This document shows, one piece after another, positions 21,159-31,808 of a stretch of 64,000 nucleotides of DNA. The stretch is from Chrysogorgia sp. JL179-B06. Lineage: Eukaryota; Cnidaria; Anthozoa; Scleralcyonacea; Chrysogorgiidae. The stretch is from the NCBI GenBank assembly GCA_035772405.1, contig JAYKKM010000207.1, positions 913,501 through 977,500 on the forward strand, given 5' to 3'. The position numbers were made by a program, and so were the translations under genes. Within the stretch, counting starts at the first letter, position 1. Each line of letters begins with the position of its first letter. The notes beneath the pieces are model-generated. The model did no database searches and had not been told where the DNA came from. It saw only the letters and a list, made by a program, of their open reading frames with translations.

Positions 21159-22659
21159 ATCTGATGAATGTGACTAAAAACGGTATTTGATGAATCTGAC
21201 TAAAAACGGTTTAACTTTTATTACTAAAATACTTTTTAAATTGTATTACTTAAAGGCAATTTTTTGGATTAAGGAACTCTTTTAACTGTAGGATTATTAT
21301 TGACGTAAATTTATGACTATTTAATTATTTTATATGTATATTTAAACCGCATTCACATGGAGCTAAACTATCTGGATCGCTGTCGCAATCAAGGGCCATC
21401 GCGTTCGTAATCCCACTGATTTTCGTCGTTTGACTACTCAATTTCTATACCTATTTACTTATTTATTTATTAACTGAATAATTTGAGTGGTTAAATGACG
21501 AAAAACTATCGATCGCGATCCCGATAATTTGGCTCCGCGTAAACGGAGCTTCATTTTATCGATCGACGTTTACGTAATTATGTAATGCTTATTTATTTAA
21601 AATACTAGAAGTTACTATCGCAAGGGAAGTGCTGCCTTGAAATCCCAGGATTTGTGATATTGTGCAAATTGCAAAAATAGTGGTGGACTTATTGAAGTCA
21701 AAGTTGCAGTGGAGGTAGTAAAGCCTCGTACCCATGCGGTTAAGGTTTAGGTAAGATGGTAAGACCAGAGAGCTCTACATATATATGAAGATCACACTGA
21801 GCTTGCTGGAGAAAAGGTACTCTGGGGTAATATCACGGACATACACAGGGGGATGGTGGTGGGTGAGATCGCATCCCCCTTTTGGTTCCAATTAGGAACA
21901 AAATTATACAAAAACAACAAAAATTTATACATTATAAACCAGAAAGACAGAAACTAATGATAAATACATGTAGACCAAGTCATCATCATGTGCAAACATG
22001 GAGGGGAATTTTTACATCCCTGTAAAAAACCTTGGGGTTTTGTGAGACAAATAATTCAAATTAAAAGTGTTTTAAGACTTTCAACACGTTGGAAAGAAGT
22101 CAACTTGGTTGTTGCTCCCCTCCACCCACCCTAAAATAATTTAATGAGAGGTACAACGACCCCCATTTGAAAAAACTGTGTACGCCCTAGCTGGGGTTAG
22201 ACATCTATCTGTAGATGAATCATATGCAGGCGCCCCCTGGCACATTTGTGGATGCCTCATGTCTGCCGCCCTCCCTTGTTGACCCCCTTGTGTTTTAATC
22301 GTGCTCAACATCTATTTTTCAATCACAATATAGTAATGAACTTATGAACGTGTGTAATATTAAACAGATGTAACTTGAACAGTTGCATAAAAATGCAGTT
22401 GAACATAAAGATAAAACAGTTGATATTATAACAGTTGATATTTTGATATATCAGAATTTTTTCTGATATCGACACAAGGGACACGGGTGTGCATTATTTT
22501 GCATGCTCAATATCTGTTATCTACATTATTATATTTGATATTGAATGATTTGCCATATTCAAGAATAAAGAAGACTATGTATTCTTCTGATATTAAGATC
22601 GCTGTACTTGCTTCCCAGATTCTGATCAGCATGAACACAATGGCTCTATGAACACAATG
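21159..22659. other. Gene-free interval with a small palindrome
   Basis: No coding region is supported. At about 21422-21510 a palindrome pairs TTTTCGTCGTTTGACTACTC with its near-complement around an AT-rich centre, probably a decayed MITE spanning about 21345-21550. A 17-bp direct duplication of ATGAACACAATGGCTCT lies just before the hAT element at 22668. Confidence 0.4.
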
Positions 22660-22667
22660 GCTCTAGC

Positions 22668-23512
22668 CAGGGGCGAAACTTAAGGGGGGGTGTAGGGGGG
22701 TGTGACAGCCCCCAAAATACTAAAAACACCAATTGGCAGGGCAAACAGAGATCTTGCAGGGCAGCGCAGTCGGAGGCTAAGAGAGAAGCTACTTAAGGTA
22801 ATCTACTTATGAGCTGCATCTACACGAGATTTTACAAACGGGTGTAGCCTGAATACGTGTTAGCCAACCCCAGAGCCTGCGTTTCTTTTGGCCTGATTCA
22901 TTTGAAATATGCTCGCTGTAGAATTAGATGAAAAAGTTTGCTCAAATTGCTGCAAATTGTCTTTCCGAGATTCTAGATTTCAAAATTTTCCGGGGGAGGA
23001 CCCCGCACCCCCCTAAAAACGCGGACACTGACTACCTGCTTGTCGATTTTACATCCGTTCCTACGCTCCTTCCAGAAAAATAACGCATAACGATTATACT
23101 TTTATCAGTTTATGCACGATCAATGATCAATTCTGTATGTTATACGAATTAACTAAAGTGAACTTAGTCCGTGCACGCAGCGGTTGTGCAGCTGTTCATG
23201 CGTACTGTGCTTTAGGAAACCTGAAACGCGCGGGTTGTAGTTGTGTCATCCTCGTTGGAGACGGCTATTCAGTATTCCTACTCTCGTGGTCTTGCTATAA
23301 ATTAATATCTATTTTTAACTCTATGTATTGCCAGTTTGCCATCACATACCAGACTGACAATAGGAATTTAGTTCAAATGCATTTAGATTGAGGCACGCTT
23401 CCATTTATACGTTTCGGTAAATTTTACCTACGGAGCTGCAGGGCACCAAAGATTTTAGCAGGGCAATTTTACCGTACAGCCCCCCAGCGAAAAAGGTCTA
23501 GTTTCGGTCCTG
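22668..23512. mobile_element. hAT-type element with perfect 8-bp target duplication
   Basis: The ends are CAGGGGCGAAACT on the left and the reverse complement of CAGGACCGAAACT on the right. Identical 8-bp copies of GCTCTAGC flank it (22660-22667 and 23513-23520). The 845-bp interior has one 84-residue frame (23137-23391) without recognisable transposase motifs. It is a non-autonomous hAT copy. Confidence 0.88.
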
Positions 23513-23698
23513 GCTCTAGCATCTTGTGAGAAACAATGAACTCACACAATATACACCTAAATAGACGGTAAACCGTATTCACAAATCACAAACAAAACAA
23601 TTTGATAATTGATAATTATGGCAAGAAATTGCAGATGATATCTTATAAATTTCTACCTCACTCAACCATATTGCCGTTTTAAGTTAGCCTTTAAGGAC

Positions 23699-24019
23699 CG
23701 GTATAATATAGTGGTCAGTGACCGCTGCTTGACTTTCCAAAGTTAAGCACCGTACCTCTGGTACACTAACTGGATGGGTTACCACCTTGTTCATATATCG
23801 GTCCCGGAAGACTGAAAATTAGTGTTGCCATAATCCAATGAGCAGTGCTAATTTAGGTCGGGCTTTCACCAAGATCCTTAAATAAAATTGGGACCAGCTC
23901 TGGCTGGGGTAAGTGGTTAATTCCAGGGATAGGAGTGGCGCCCACCCCTACCTTCGAGTAGCAGCTACTGAAAGAGGAGCCTACAGGTCGTCTCCGGCTA
24001 CGGCCGGCCAACTTACTTA
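23699..24019 (+). repeat. SINE with 5S-rRNA-derived head, flanked by 10-bp duplication
   Basis: The first ~100 bp contain a 5S rRNA-like promoter region: AAGTTAAGCACCG and CTAACTGGATGGGTTACCACC correspond to the internal control region of 5S rRNA. The element ends in (ACTT)n. A perfect 10-bp target duplication, CTTTAAGGAC, flanks it (23689-23698 and 24020-24029). A 5S head, Pol III-type layout and a short-repeat tail define a SINE3-type element. It is not a functional 5S gene, since the flanking helices are not conserved. Confidence 0.8.
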
Positions 24020-24029
24020 CTTTAAGGAC

Positions 24030-24489
24030 AAAGAAAAATTAAGTACACAGAACTATCTTAGTCGGCTTGCCTTGACAACAAAAAATCTCCTCACTGAAAT
24101 GAAATTCGTGACAGCACCAACGTAAAGACAGAATAGATCGTTGGAGAACTTCGTTCACTTCTTGCTCACCTTCAGATTGCTCACAATTGTAATTTTATTG
24201 ATATTTACGTCATAAAAACGGCCACGTCATTCGACAGAAATCCTTAAATTCGATCTGATCGAGTTTCTGTCGGCTATATATACGTCCGCAAAGGTCTGGG
24301 CACGAGTAACAGCAACCCAAGCATGCAAGACTTTCTGCAAGAATACGAGTGCTGCCCGAAGGCAGCAATTACTTCTATTGAACTTCCAAATTCGAATATG
24401 ATTACATGTATGTAACTACATCTGTAGTGTTTTATTTGTATTTGTATTTAATAATCTTTATACACGGTAGCTTATCAACCATACAGTTA
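24030..24489. other. No gene seen
   Basis: No supported coding region, RNA or repeat between the SINE and the TTAA MITE. Confidence 0.35.
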
Positions 24490-24493
24490 TTAA

Positions 24494-24788
24494 AGGGGCT
24501 ATGTCACGATCTGCCTGGTTACGCAGCTAAGCGTACTTTTTGATTTTTGATTCGGAATCCAAAATCAAAGCGAAGCGAAAGCTCAACGATTTATTCGATT
24601 AGTATTTGTTATTTTCATGTTGGTGGGTTATTTTTGGACGAGTTATAAGTAAAGCGTAATGACAATTTAATGTCTAATCGTGGTGGGAAACGAGGAGCTG
24701 CAAGGACACGATTGCCGTATGCTATCTTGAACAAAAAATCAACAAGTACGCTTAGCTGAGTAACCAGGCAAATTGTGACATAGCCCCT
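24494..24788. mobile_element. MITE with TTAA target duplication, copy 1
   Basis: Inverted ends of about 55 bp begin AGGGGCTATGTCAC and continue with a CTGCCTGGTTAC-like segment; the arms differ at a few positions. TTAA flanks both sides (24490-24493 and 24789-24792). TTAA duplication points to the piggyBac or Kolobok superfamily. A relative with the same terminus is at 59792-60021. Confidence 0.8.
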
Positions 24789-24811
24789 TTAAAAAAGAAA
24801 GAAAAGGAAAT

Positions 24812-25168
24812 TGTTTCGCGCTGTATCGCTACATGAACAGGAAGTAACAAATTCCGATTGTGAGGCGGCGTTAGACGTCCGTTTCCGACTAGGACAGTCC
24901 TCGAGGCAAATTTTAACCGCCATTTTGTAACTTGCCTTTGAGCATTTGCTGTTAGTTATTATACACACTTTTCGTTCTAGTTAAAGAACTGAGGAGTCAT
25001 AGTAAGTATTTATGCGACAAAGATATTGTTGATACTCAAGCTCGTATATTTATATTTATATTGTTTATAATCGTGTATTATTAGGTATTCGAACTTGTCC
25101 AGAATAAAACATGTTTGATGTATGACATACTTCATCAGTGAGTTATGACTTATAACTAGAGCGAAACA
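24812..25168 (+). repeat. 5' LTR of BEL/Pao element
   Basis: A 357-bp LTR starting TGTTTCGCGCTG and ending GAGCGAAACA, with complementary TGTTTCGC/GCGAAACA ends. An AATAAA-like signal lies at about 25103. The bases after the LTR (TTCGAATACTGACGAC) do not show a clear canonical tRNA primer site. Confidence 0.93.
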
Positions 25169-25212
25169 TTCGAATACTGACGACTTGTGCCTGGACATAT
25201 AATTACCATATC

Positions 25213-25580
25213 ATGGAAGCAAAGAAAGCACGTTCAAATGCAAGAGGAAAGTTCACTCGTGCGACGAACACGAGCCTTTGTGCCTTGACAAAGACGGTCG
25301 AGAATCGTTATGGAGAACTTAAACAAGCTTGGAAAGAGGTAAGAGAAAGGCACGACGAGTATATCAACGAGTTAACTGATATTGAAGATGAAGAAAATTG
25401 GATATCGGAACTGAGTCATTCGTTCGATGAAATCGAGATCAAGACTGATTACTATTTAGATAAAGTAGGTCGAAACAAGGAAGAAGAAATAGACCGTAAA
25501 GCTCAAGCAGAGTTAGAAAAAGAAGAAAAAAGACAAGAAGAAATCCAGGCAAAGCGTGTTAAAGAATTGTGTATCAAAAG
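25213..25580 (+). CDS. BEL/Pao gag N-terminal segment
   Basis: Starts at the first ATG after the 5' LTR. The segment is basic then strongly charged, with a predicted coiled coil rich in Glu and Lys (EEEIDRKAQAELEKEEKR). The frame continues to 25650, but homology passes to the next frame near 25580, so the remainder is out of register. No protease or zinc knuckle is in this part. Confidence 0.65.
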
Positions 25581-26621
25581 AGACCAACTACCGAGAACCT
25601 ATTCAAAACCGGAAGTGCTGTTGAGCCCATACATGTTGCCATGGCTCTGAAGGATGCTTTGACGAGATTAGATGAAGTATTGGTTAAATGTGATAATGCT
25701 CAAGAGGAGTACATTACCGCGCTAACAGGCAGTGATGTAGATCTAATAATTAGCCAAGAAAATTGGATTGTAAAAATTCTGGAAGTGTGCAACAAGATTC
25801 GTGATGAAGGCAGAATTTTCATCAGTCTACATGAGAAGAAAGAAGTCATGCCGGTAGCCACGATCAAGTCTGGAGAAAACAGTGGTATCAGGTTAGAGAA
25901 ATTAAAATTTGAACCTTTTAGTGGAGAATTAAGAAAATATCCAAGGTTCAAGGAAGAATTCCTAAAGCACATCAAGCCCATGTACAAGCCCCACGAGGAA
26001 GCATTTGCATTAAAGTCCTACCTTGCAGCTGATATCAAGGAAGACGTAGATAACCTGGGTGATGATGCTGTCGAGATATGGAAGCGACTTGACAGAAAGT
26101 ATAATGATAAGAGCAAGCTGGTGGACTCCATAATGGCTGAGATAAAACAACTCAGAACAAGCACTGACGAGGACGCCATCGAAACACTGCAAATGATCAA
26201 AGTTGTCGAAAGAGCTCATCGAGACCTAAAGAGCATGGGACTGGAAAAGGAGATTAGCAACTCAACCATAGTCAGCATGATAGAGGAAAAGCTACCTGAA
26301 GAGATAGAGAAAGAATGGATAAAAATTGTCACTGGTGAAAACCGAAGTGAACTCAGTAAGAACAAATTCCCCGCACTTCTGGAATTGTTGCTGCAGTTTA
26401 AAGAAAGAATAGAGTATAAATCAGCCAGTCTACGAGCGAAACCCATTGTGGAAGGAGGAGTCAATGCTGTTAATGAAAGTGCCAGACAAGATGAAGATTT
26501 CGATCCAGGAAATCGAAAGCAAGTGTGGTGTTGGCTTCATCCAAACAGCACAGACCATCCCATTTGGAGATGTAAAGCGTTCGCAAGTAAATCAGCTGCA
26601 GACAAAGTGACTTTAGTTTGA
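25569..26621 (+). CDS. BEL/Pao gag with DUF1759 domain
   Basis: A 350-residue frame. Residues ~105-190 form the DUF1759 domain common to BEL/Pao gag regions (KLKFEPFSGELRKYPRFKEE through VEIWKRLDRKYND). The C-terminal part holds WCWLHPNSTDHPIWRC, a cysteine/histidine motif preceding the zinc knuckle. It stops at a TGA (26619-26621), yet the same frame reopens directly afterwards with a CCHC zinc knuckle, CFSCLAQGHTSKFC, at about 26640-26682. The stop is either a nonsense mutation (for example CGA to TGA) or a readthrough site. Confidence 0.8.
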   Translation: MYQKRPTTENLFKTGSAVEPIHVAMALKDALTRLDEVLVKCDNAQEEYITALTGSDVDLIISQENWIVKILEVCNKIRDEGRIFISLHEKKEVMPVATIKSGENSGIRLEKLKFEPFSGELRKYPRFKEEFLKHIKPMYKPHEEAFALKSYLAADIKEDVDNLGDDAVEIWKRLDRKYNDKSKLVDSIMAEIKQLRTSTDEDAIETLQMIKVVERAHRDLKSMGLEKEISNSTIVSMIEEKLPEEIEKEWIKIVTGENRSELSKNKFPALLELLLQFKERIEYKSASLRAKPIVEGGVNAVNESARQDEDFDPGNRKQVWCWLHPNSTDHPIWRCKAFASKSAADKVTLV

Positions 26622-27434
26622 AAACACAAGGCCTGTTTTTCCTGCCTTGCACAGGGTCATACCTCTAAGTTCTGCAAGAGAAAGTGTAAGGAAGAAGGAT
26701 GCGGTATGCCACACTATCAGCTCCTTCACGAGGCCCACGCTTCGGGGATTTCATTCCATGGCACCAGAAGGCGAAGTCTGAGAAGCAGTCGAGACACCAA
26801 CATCTTATTACAGCTCCAGAAAGTAAAAGCTGGAAGACGTGGAGGTAGATTTTCACAGTTAAACGTGCTTTGGGATGGAGGCAGTACGCTCTCATTCATC
26901 ACTTTTCAACAAGCGGAAAAGCTAAATCTAATTGGAGACAAAATTTGTCTAGAAATCGTAAAGATCGGAGGGGTGACTGAAGAACTGGAATCTTTCCGTT
27001 ACAAGCTCACATTGGTTGATAAAGCTGGTCTTACTTCCACCGTCACCGTACTGGGGATAAAACGTATATCTTCCGATATCAAGGCTGTAAACGTAAGTGG
27101 GGTGATGAAGATGTTCAAGAATGCCAGTGCACAAGAACTCGACAGGCCTGACGGAGGACAGATAGACTGTTTGATCGGCTATGAATATGCAGCATTTCAT
27201 CCTGTCCGCAAGCAAGCTGTTGGGCACTTGCTTTTGTTGCAAAACAGATTCGGAATGGTAATCGGAGGCACCCACCCCCAGCTGGAAGAGGAAACTAGAA
27301 AGGTCGTGCAACATGTTATTGTTCACTGCGCCAATGTGTGTTTAAAAGATTTCTATTCGATGGAGCAACTAGGAGTTCAATGCTCACCACGCTGTGGGTC
27401 AATGTCATCCAGGAGGAAAAGACATGACACTTAA
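26622..27434 (+). CDS. BEL/Pao protease segment
   Basis: The same frame as gag after the TGA. It carries the CCHC zinc knuckle, then an aspartic protease active site, LWDGGSTLSFI, at about 26866-26898. The first in-frame ATG is at 26706, but the zinc knuckle lies upstream, so I start it just after the stop. Homology leaves this frame near 27400 within a run of three G. Confidence 0.75.
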   Translation, partial: KHKACFSCLAQGHTSKFCKRKCKEEGCGMPHYQLLHEAHASGISFHGTRRRSLRSSRDTNILLQLQKVKAGRRGGRFSQLNVLWDGGSTLSFITFQQAEKLNLIGDKICLEIVKIGGVTEELESFRYKLTLVDKAGLTSTVTVLGIKRISSDIKAVNVSGVMKMFKNASAQELDRPDGGQIDCLIGYEYAAFHPVRKQAVGHLLLLQNRFGMVIGGTHPQLEEETRKVVQHVIVHCANVCLKDFYSMEQLGVQCSPRCGSMSSRRKRHDT

Positions 27435-28125
27435 GGAAGAAAGAGAATACAAGCTCATTGAGGATCGGCTTATCTACAAACCTGACCAAAAGAAGTGGGA
27501 AGCTGGCTATCCATGGATCAAAGATCCACGAACACTACCAGACAACAGATCCTTTGTTTTAGGAGCATTGAAAGCTACGGAGAGACGCCTCAAGAAATTT
27601 CCTGAACATGCCAGAGTTTACCAAAGGCAGATCGAAGACATGATCAAGAGAGGCGCGGCCCGGAAGTTGACCAAGGAGCACATGGATGAATACAGTGGAC
27701 CAGTATTCTATATATCACACCATGAAGTACTAAAACCAGAGAGCAAGAGCACGCCCTGCAGAATAGTCTTCAATAGCAGTGCAAACTTTCGAGGCCACAT
27801 ACTAAACGAATACTACGCTAAAGGTCCGGACATGCTAAACAACCTTCTTGGTGTCCTGGTACGATTCCGGGAAAGACCAGTGGCCATGATTGGCGACATC
27901 GGGAAGATGTTCCATGCAATCGACATCCCTTTAGTCGATCAGATGACCCACCGCTTCCTTTGGAGAGACTTGAATGAAGACAAGGAACCCGACACGTATG
28001 TTATGACTTCCGTGAACATGGGAGATCGACCATCCAGTACCATTGCAATGGTAGTGCTTCGCAAGACAGCTGAAACGAGCAAAAGTGAATTTCCACAAGC
28101 CTGCGAAAACCATTCTCTCAAATAG
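27394..28125 (+). CDS. BEL/Pao reverse transcriptase, N-terminal half
   Basis: Begins with the linker KDMTLKEEREYKLIEDRLIY that precedes RT in BEL/Pao, then fingers and palm: YSGPVFYISHHEV, CRIVFNSSANF, and MIGDIGKMFHAIDI with the first catalytic aspartate. The frame ends at 28125, just before the YMDD box, which lies in the next frame. The shift is at about 28100, in a run of four A. Confidence 0.85.
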   Translation: MGQCHPGGKDMTLKEEREYKLIEDRLIYKPDQKKWEAGYPWIKDPRTLPDNRSFVLGALKATERRLKKFPEHARVYQRQIEDMIKRGAARKLTKEHMDEYSGPVFYISHHEVLKPESKSTPCRIVFNSSANFRGHILNEYYAKGPDMLNNLLGVLVRFRERPVAMIGDIGKMFHAIDIPLVDQMTHRFLWRDLNEDKEPDTYVMTSVNMGDRPSSTIAMVVLRKTAETSKSEFPQACENHSLK

Positions 28126-30841
28126 TTACATGGACGACATACCGGACAGCGTAAATACAGTGGAAGAGGCCGAGAAAGTAATGAAAGAAATTGATGAAGT
28201 TCTCGGAAAAGGAGGATTCAAGACAAAGGAGTGGATCTACTCAGGGAGTAACAAAAAAGGTGCAACAATCATTGATCATGATGAACAACAAGCTGTTCAA
28301 CTACTCACTGGTTCAAGTGCTCCCGCCAATGGCACGGAAAGAGTACTTGGAATGCGATGGGATCCAGGAAGTGATACGCTTGCATACGAAGTCAAGTTGA
28401 ACTTCTCCACGAAGCGTAGGAAGGTACATTCAGAGCCAAAACTATCTCGCGAGCAGGTTCCAGGCAACATTCCATTACCATTGACAAAGAGACAAGTATT
28501 ATCACAAGTCAACGGAATTTATGACCCAATGGGTCTAATATCACCCTTCACGGTTAGAGCCAAGATCATGCTTCGTAAACTATGGGGTCAAGAGAAGAAG
28601 TTGGAATGGGACGACCCTATCCCAGAGTGTTTCAGACAAGAGTGGATGCATTTCTTTGAAGAATTGTTTCAATTGGAGGAGATTACAATCCAAAGATGCA
28701 TCCAACCAGTAACGGCCGTCGGGGATCCGGAATTAGTTATATTCTCAGATGGGTCCACCGAAGCATATGGCGCAGCAGCTTATGCGAGATGGTCACTAAC
28801 CGACGGAACCTTCGCAGCTCGATTGATCGCTAGCAAGAACAGAATTGCCCCAGTCAAAATCGTGGACATTGTACGGCTGGAACTAGCAGGAGCCGTCCTC
28901 AGCAAAAGATTGAGAGTCTTCATCCAGAAGGAATCCAGGAACTCATTCAGCGCAGTATACCACATTGTGGATAGCGAGATAGTGAAAGCCATGATTAGCA
29001 AGGAGAGTTACGGATTCAACACTTACGCAGCGAATCGCATTGGAGAAATCCAGCAAGACACTAATCCATCAGAGTGGGTTTGGACAGCTGGGAGTCTGAA
29101 TATCGCCGATTGGTTAACACGAGGAAAGAGCCCCAAGGAATTTGGGCAAGAAAGCCCCTGGCAGAACGGTCCGGAATTTCTTACGCTTCCCGTGAAAGAC
29201 TGGCCCGTATCCCATAAAACAGATGTCGAGGAACTCCCCGAACGCCACAAGAAAGTCATCCTAGCCGTAGACGCCAAAGAGATCGATACTCTAGCTAACA
29301 GGATCGACATTTCAAGATTCAGTAAGATCGAGTTGCTGCTACGCACAACAGCAAGAGTACTGAACCTGTATAAGCGGTACAAGAAGCGAGATGATTCATC
29401 AAAAGATGATTCCAACAAGACGGATGAGTTGACGGTCTCGGATAGAGGAGCTGCAGAGAAGTTTTGGATCTCAGACGCTCAGAGTTTAATCCAAAAGGAC
29501 GTCAAAGATGGGAAATTCGTCAAACTATGCCCAAAATACAAGAATGATATCATAGTAGTTGGTGGTAGGGCCGAGCGATGGATGCAGGCAACGTGGAACA
29601 AGCAAGAGTTCATCCTACTACCGCACGCTCATCGACTATCTCGGTTGATTGCAGAGGACGAACACGCTAAAGGTGGTCATCTAGGTGCTGCCTCGACAGT
29701 GGCCAGAATCAGATCACGATTTTGGATCGTCAATATTCAGAAGATGGTGAAGAGCATCTGCAACAAGTGTGTGAAATGTCGCAAGAAGTTCAAGAAGCTA
29801 TGTGGTCAAATCATGAAGAGTTTACCCTTGGAGAGATTACAACCGTCACATCCATTCACCAATATCGGAGTAGACTTCTTCGGCCCATTCGCGATTAAAG
29901 GAGAAGTCCAGAAGAGAACCCGAGGGAAATGCTACGGAGTCATCTTTACATGTCTCGTCTCACGCGCTGTTTACGTCGATGTCAGCTACGACTACTCCAC
30001 GGACAGCTTCCTGCAAGTAATGAGAAGGTTTGCAAGCATCCGAGGTAGGCCAAGAAAGGTGTACAGCGACAATGGAACACAACTTGTGGCTGCATCCAAG
30101 GAATTGAGAAACGTAGTGAAAGGCTTAGATGAAACAACACTCAAACGATATGGTATGGAGCATGGCACGGACTGGAGTTTCACACCTGCGGATGCACCGT
30201 GGATGAACGGCGAAACAGAAGCTTTAGTCAAGTCAGTGAAGAGAGCCCTAAACGCTGCTATCGGTGACCAAGTTATGCGATTTAGTGAACTGCAGACTGT
30301 GATATTCGAAGCTGCTCAGATTGTCAACCAGAGGCCGATCGGGAGACATCCGACTAATCCCGAAGACGGTAGCTACCTGTGCCCTAACGACCTACTACTC
30401 GGGAGATCCTCGCCTAACGTTCCTCAGGGTCCCTTCCAGGAGAGAATCAGTCGTCATTTCCGATTCGACTATATTCAGAAAGTGATAGAAAGTTTCTGGA
30501 AGAAGTGGACTCGAGATTACTTTCCCAACATAATAATCAGGCAAAAATGGCACGTTGACAGAAGAAACGTCAAAATGGGTGATGTCGTCCTAATCCAAGA
30601 CAGTAATTTGGTCCGAGGGGAATGGAGAATGGGCGTTGTCACAACGGTCCACCCAAGCGGCGACAACAAAGTTAGGAGAGTAACGGTCTCATACAAGAAC
30701 AATAGTAAAGGCGAACCCATTGGTGAATATTCGGGAACGAAATACACTAGCATCGAGAGAGCTGTACATAGGCTCATTGTACTTGTTGCCGTCGACGAGG
30801 ACAACCAACTACTCAACAAAAACGACAGAGACAAGGAGTAA
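28085..30841 (+). CDS. BEL/Pao pol: RT C-terminus, RNase H, integrase
   Basis: A 918-residue frame. It opens with SYMDDIPDSV (RT catalytic DD at 28127-28138). RNase H follows, with VIFSDGSTEAYGAAAYAR and a later VDSE. The integrase has an HHCC zinc-binding region (HLGAASTVARI, then CNKCVKC at ~29760-29780) and a DDE core: GVDFFGPF (~29870), VYSDNGTQ (~30060) and NGETEALVK (~30207). The end fits the integrase C-terminus. The reading frame is intact over 2.7 kb, which fits a young insertion. Confidence 0.92.
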   Translation: MNFHKPAKTILSNSYMDDIPDSVNTVEEAEKVMKEIDEVLGKGGFKTKEWIYSGSNKKGATIIDHDEQQAVQLLTGSSAPANGTERVLGMRWDPGSDTLAYEVKLNFSTKRRKVHSEPKLSREQVPGNIPLPLTKRQVLSQVNGIYDPMGLISPFTVRAKIMLRKLWGQEKKLEWDDPIPECFRQEWMHFFEELFQLEEITIQRCIQPVTAVGDPELVIFSDGSTEAYGAAAYARWSLTDGTFAARLIASKNRIAPVKIVDIVRLELAGAVLSKRLRVFIQKESRNSFSAVYHIVDSEIVKAMISKESYGFNTYAANRIGEIQQDTNPSEWVWTAGSLNIADWLTRGKSPKEFGQESPWQNGPEFLTLPVKDWPVSHKTDVEELPERHKKVILAVDAKEIDTLANRIDISRFSKIELLLRTTARVLNLYKRYKKRDDSSKDDSNKTDELTVSDRGAAEKFWISDAQSLIQKDVKDGKFVKLCPKYKNDIIVVGGRAERWMQATWNKQEFILLPHAHRLSRLIAEDEHAKGGHLGAASTVARIRSRFWIVNIQKMVKSICNKCVKCRKKFKKLCGQIMKSLPLERLQPSHPFTNIGVDFFGPFAIKGEVQKRTRGKCYGVIFTCLVSRAVYVDVSYDYSTDSFLQVMRRFASIRGRPRKVYSDNGTQLVAASKELRNVVKGLDETTLKRYGMEHGTDWSFTPADAPWMNGETEALVKSVKRALNAAIGDQVMRFSELQTVIFEAAQIVNQRPIGRHPTNPEDGSYLCPNDLLLGRSSPNVPQGPFQERISRHFRFDYIQKVIESFWKKWTRDYFPNIIIRQKWHVDRRNVKMGDVVLIQDSNLVRGEWRMGVVTTVHPSGDNKVRRVTVSYKNNSKGEPIGEYSGTKYTSIERAVHRLIVLVAVDEDNQLLNKNDRDKE

Positions 30842-30864
30842 TTGTACTTTTGTCGTGGTGGTAG

Positions 30865-31220
30865 TGTTTCGCGCTGTATCGCTACATGAACAGGAAGTAA
30901 CAAATTCCGATTGTGAGGCGGCGTTAGACGTCCGTTTCCGACTAGGACAGTCCTCGAGGCAAATTTTACCGCCATTTTGTAACTTGCCTTTGAGCATTTG
31001 CTGTTAGTTATTATACACACTTTTCGTTCTAGTTAAAGAACTGAGGAGTCATAGTAAGTATTTATGCGACAAAGATATTGTTGATACTCAAGCTCGTATA
31101 TTTATATTTATATTGTTTATAATCGTGTATTATTAGGTATTCGAACTTGTCCAGAATAAAACATGTTTGATGTATGACATACTTCATCAGTGAGTTATGA
31201 CTTATAACTAGAGCGAAATA
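30865..31220 (+). repeat. 3' LTR of BEL/Pao element
   Basis: A 356-bp LTR identical to the 5' copy by eye except for one deleted base in an A run (near 30968) and a C-to-T change in the terminal CA. The near identity implies recent insertion. Confidence 0.93.
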
Positions 31221-31808
31221 GAAATTAAAAGGTTGTTTTTCAAAATTAGGCCGTGTGTTTACATATATAAAAGGTATATCTACAGAAGTGGAAACTAAAT
31301 AAAAACACACTATAATTACAATTAAAAAGAAATCGTAAAAAGAAAAGTTCATAAAAATTCAACTAACTATATTACAATAAAATAATTTAAAAGCACCAAT
31401 TTATTTTTGGTGGTCATTCCATGTCTTGGCAGCTGCATAACTAAAACTTCTCTTTGTGGCATTAGTTTTCGGCTTTGACAACATCAGCATTTTGTTGTTA
31501 CTTCTAAGGTTGTACAGTACTGCCTAGAAGTAACCTAACAAAAACCTAGGTCGAACCTAGGTTGAACCTCGGTGCAACCTAGGGTCGACCTAAATCTCAC
31601 CTCGGTTGATCCTAGGTGGCACCTAGGTCTCACCTCGGTCTAACCTCGGTCTAACCTAGGTTTAACCTTTCGTAAGCAAGCGCGGTTCTCACGTCGGAAA
31701 TTATACGACACGTTCCGGAACGAGTAGATTTTTCCGAAGTTTGGCGTCCTTTGGCCATTTGAGAAAACCGCGTCATACCATAAGGTTCACTCCATCGTTT
31801 CGTAAATA

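Larger units (their letters stand above)
24807..31225 (+). mobile_element. BEL/Pao LTR retrotransposon, recent insertion
   Basis: A complete element bounded by LTRs at 24812-25168 and 30865-31220 and by a 5-bp target duplication, GAAAT, at 24807-24811 and 31221-31225. The coding order is gag, protease, RT, RNase H, integrase, as in BEL/Pao. Pol is split by single-base shifts near 25580, 27400 and 28100, and by an in-frame TGA at 26619. BEL elements normally have one long gag-pol frame. Confidence 0.93.

Noticed and set aside
23740..23810. Functional 5S rRNA gene
   Set aside because: Only the internal promoter region is similar; a target duplication and tail mark it as a SINE.
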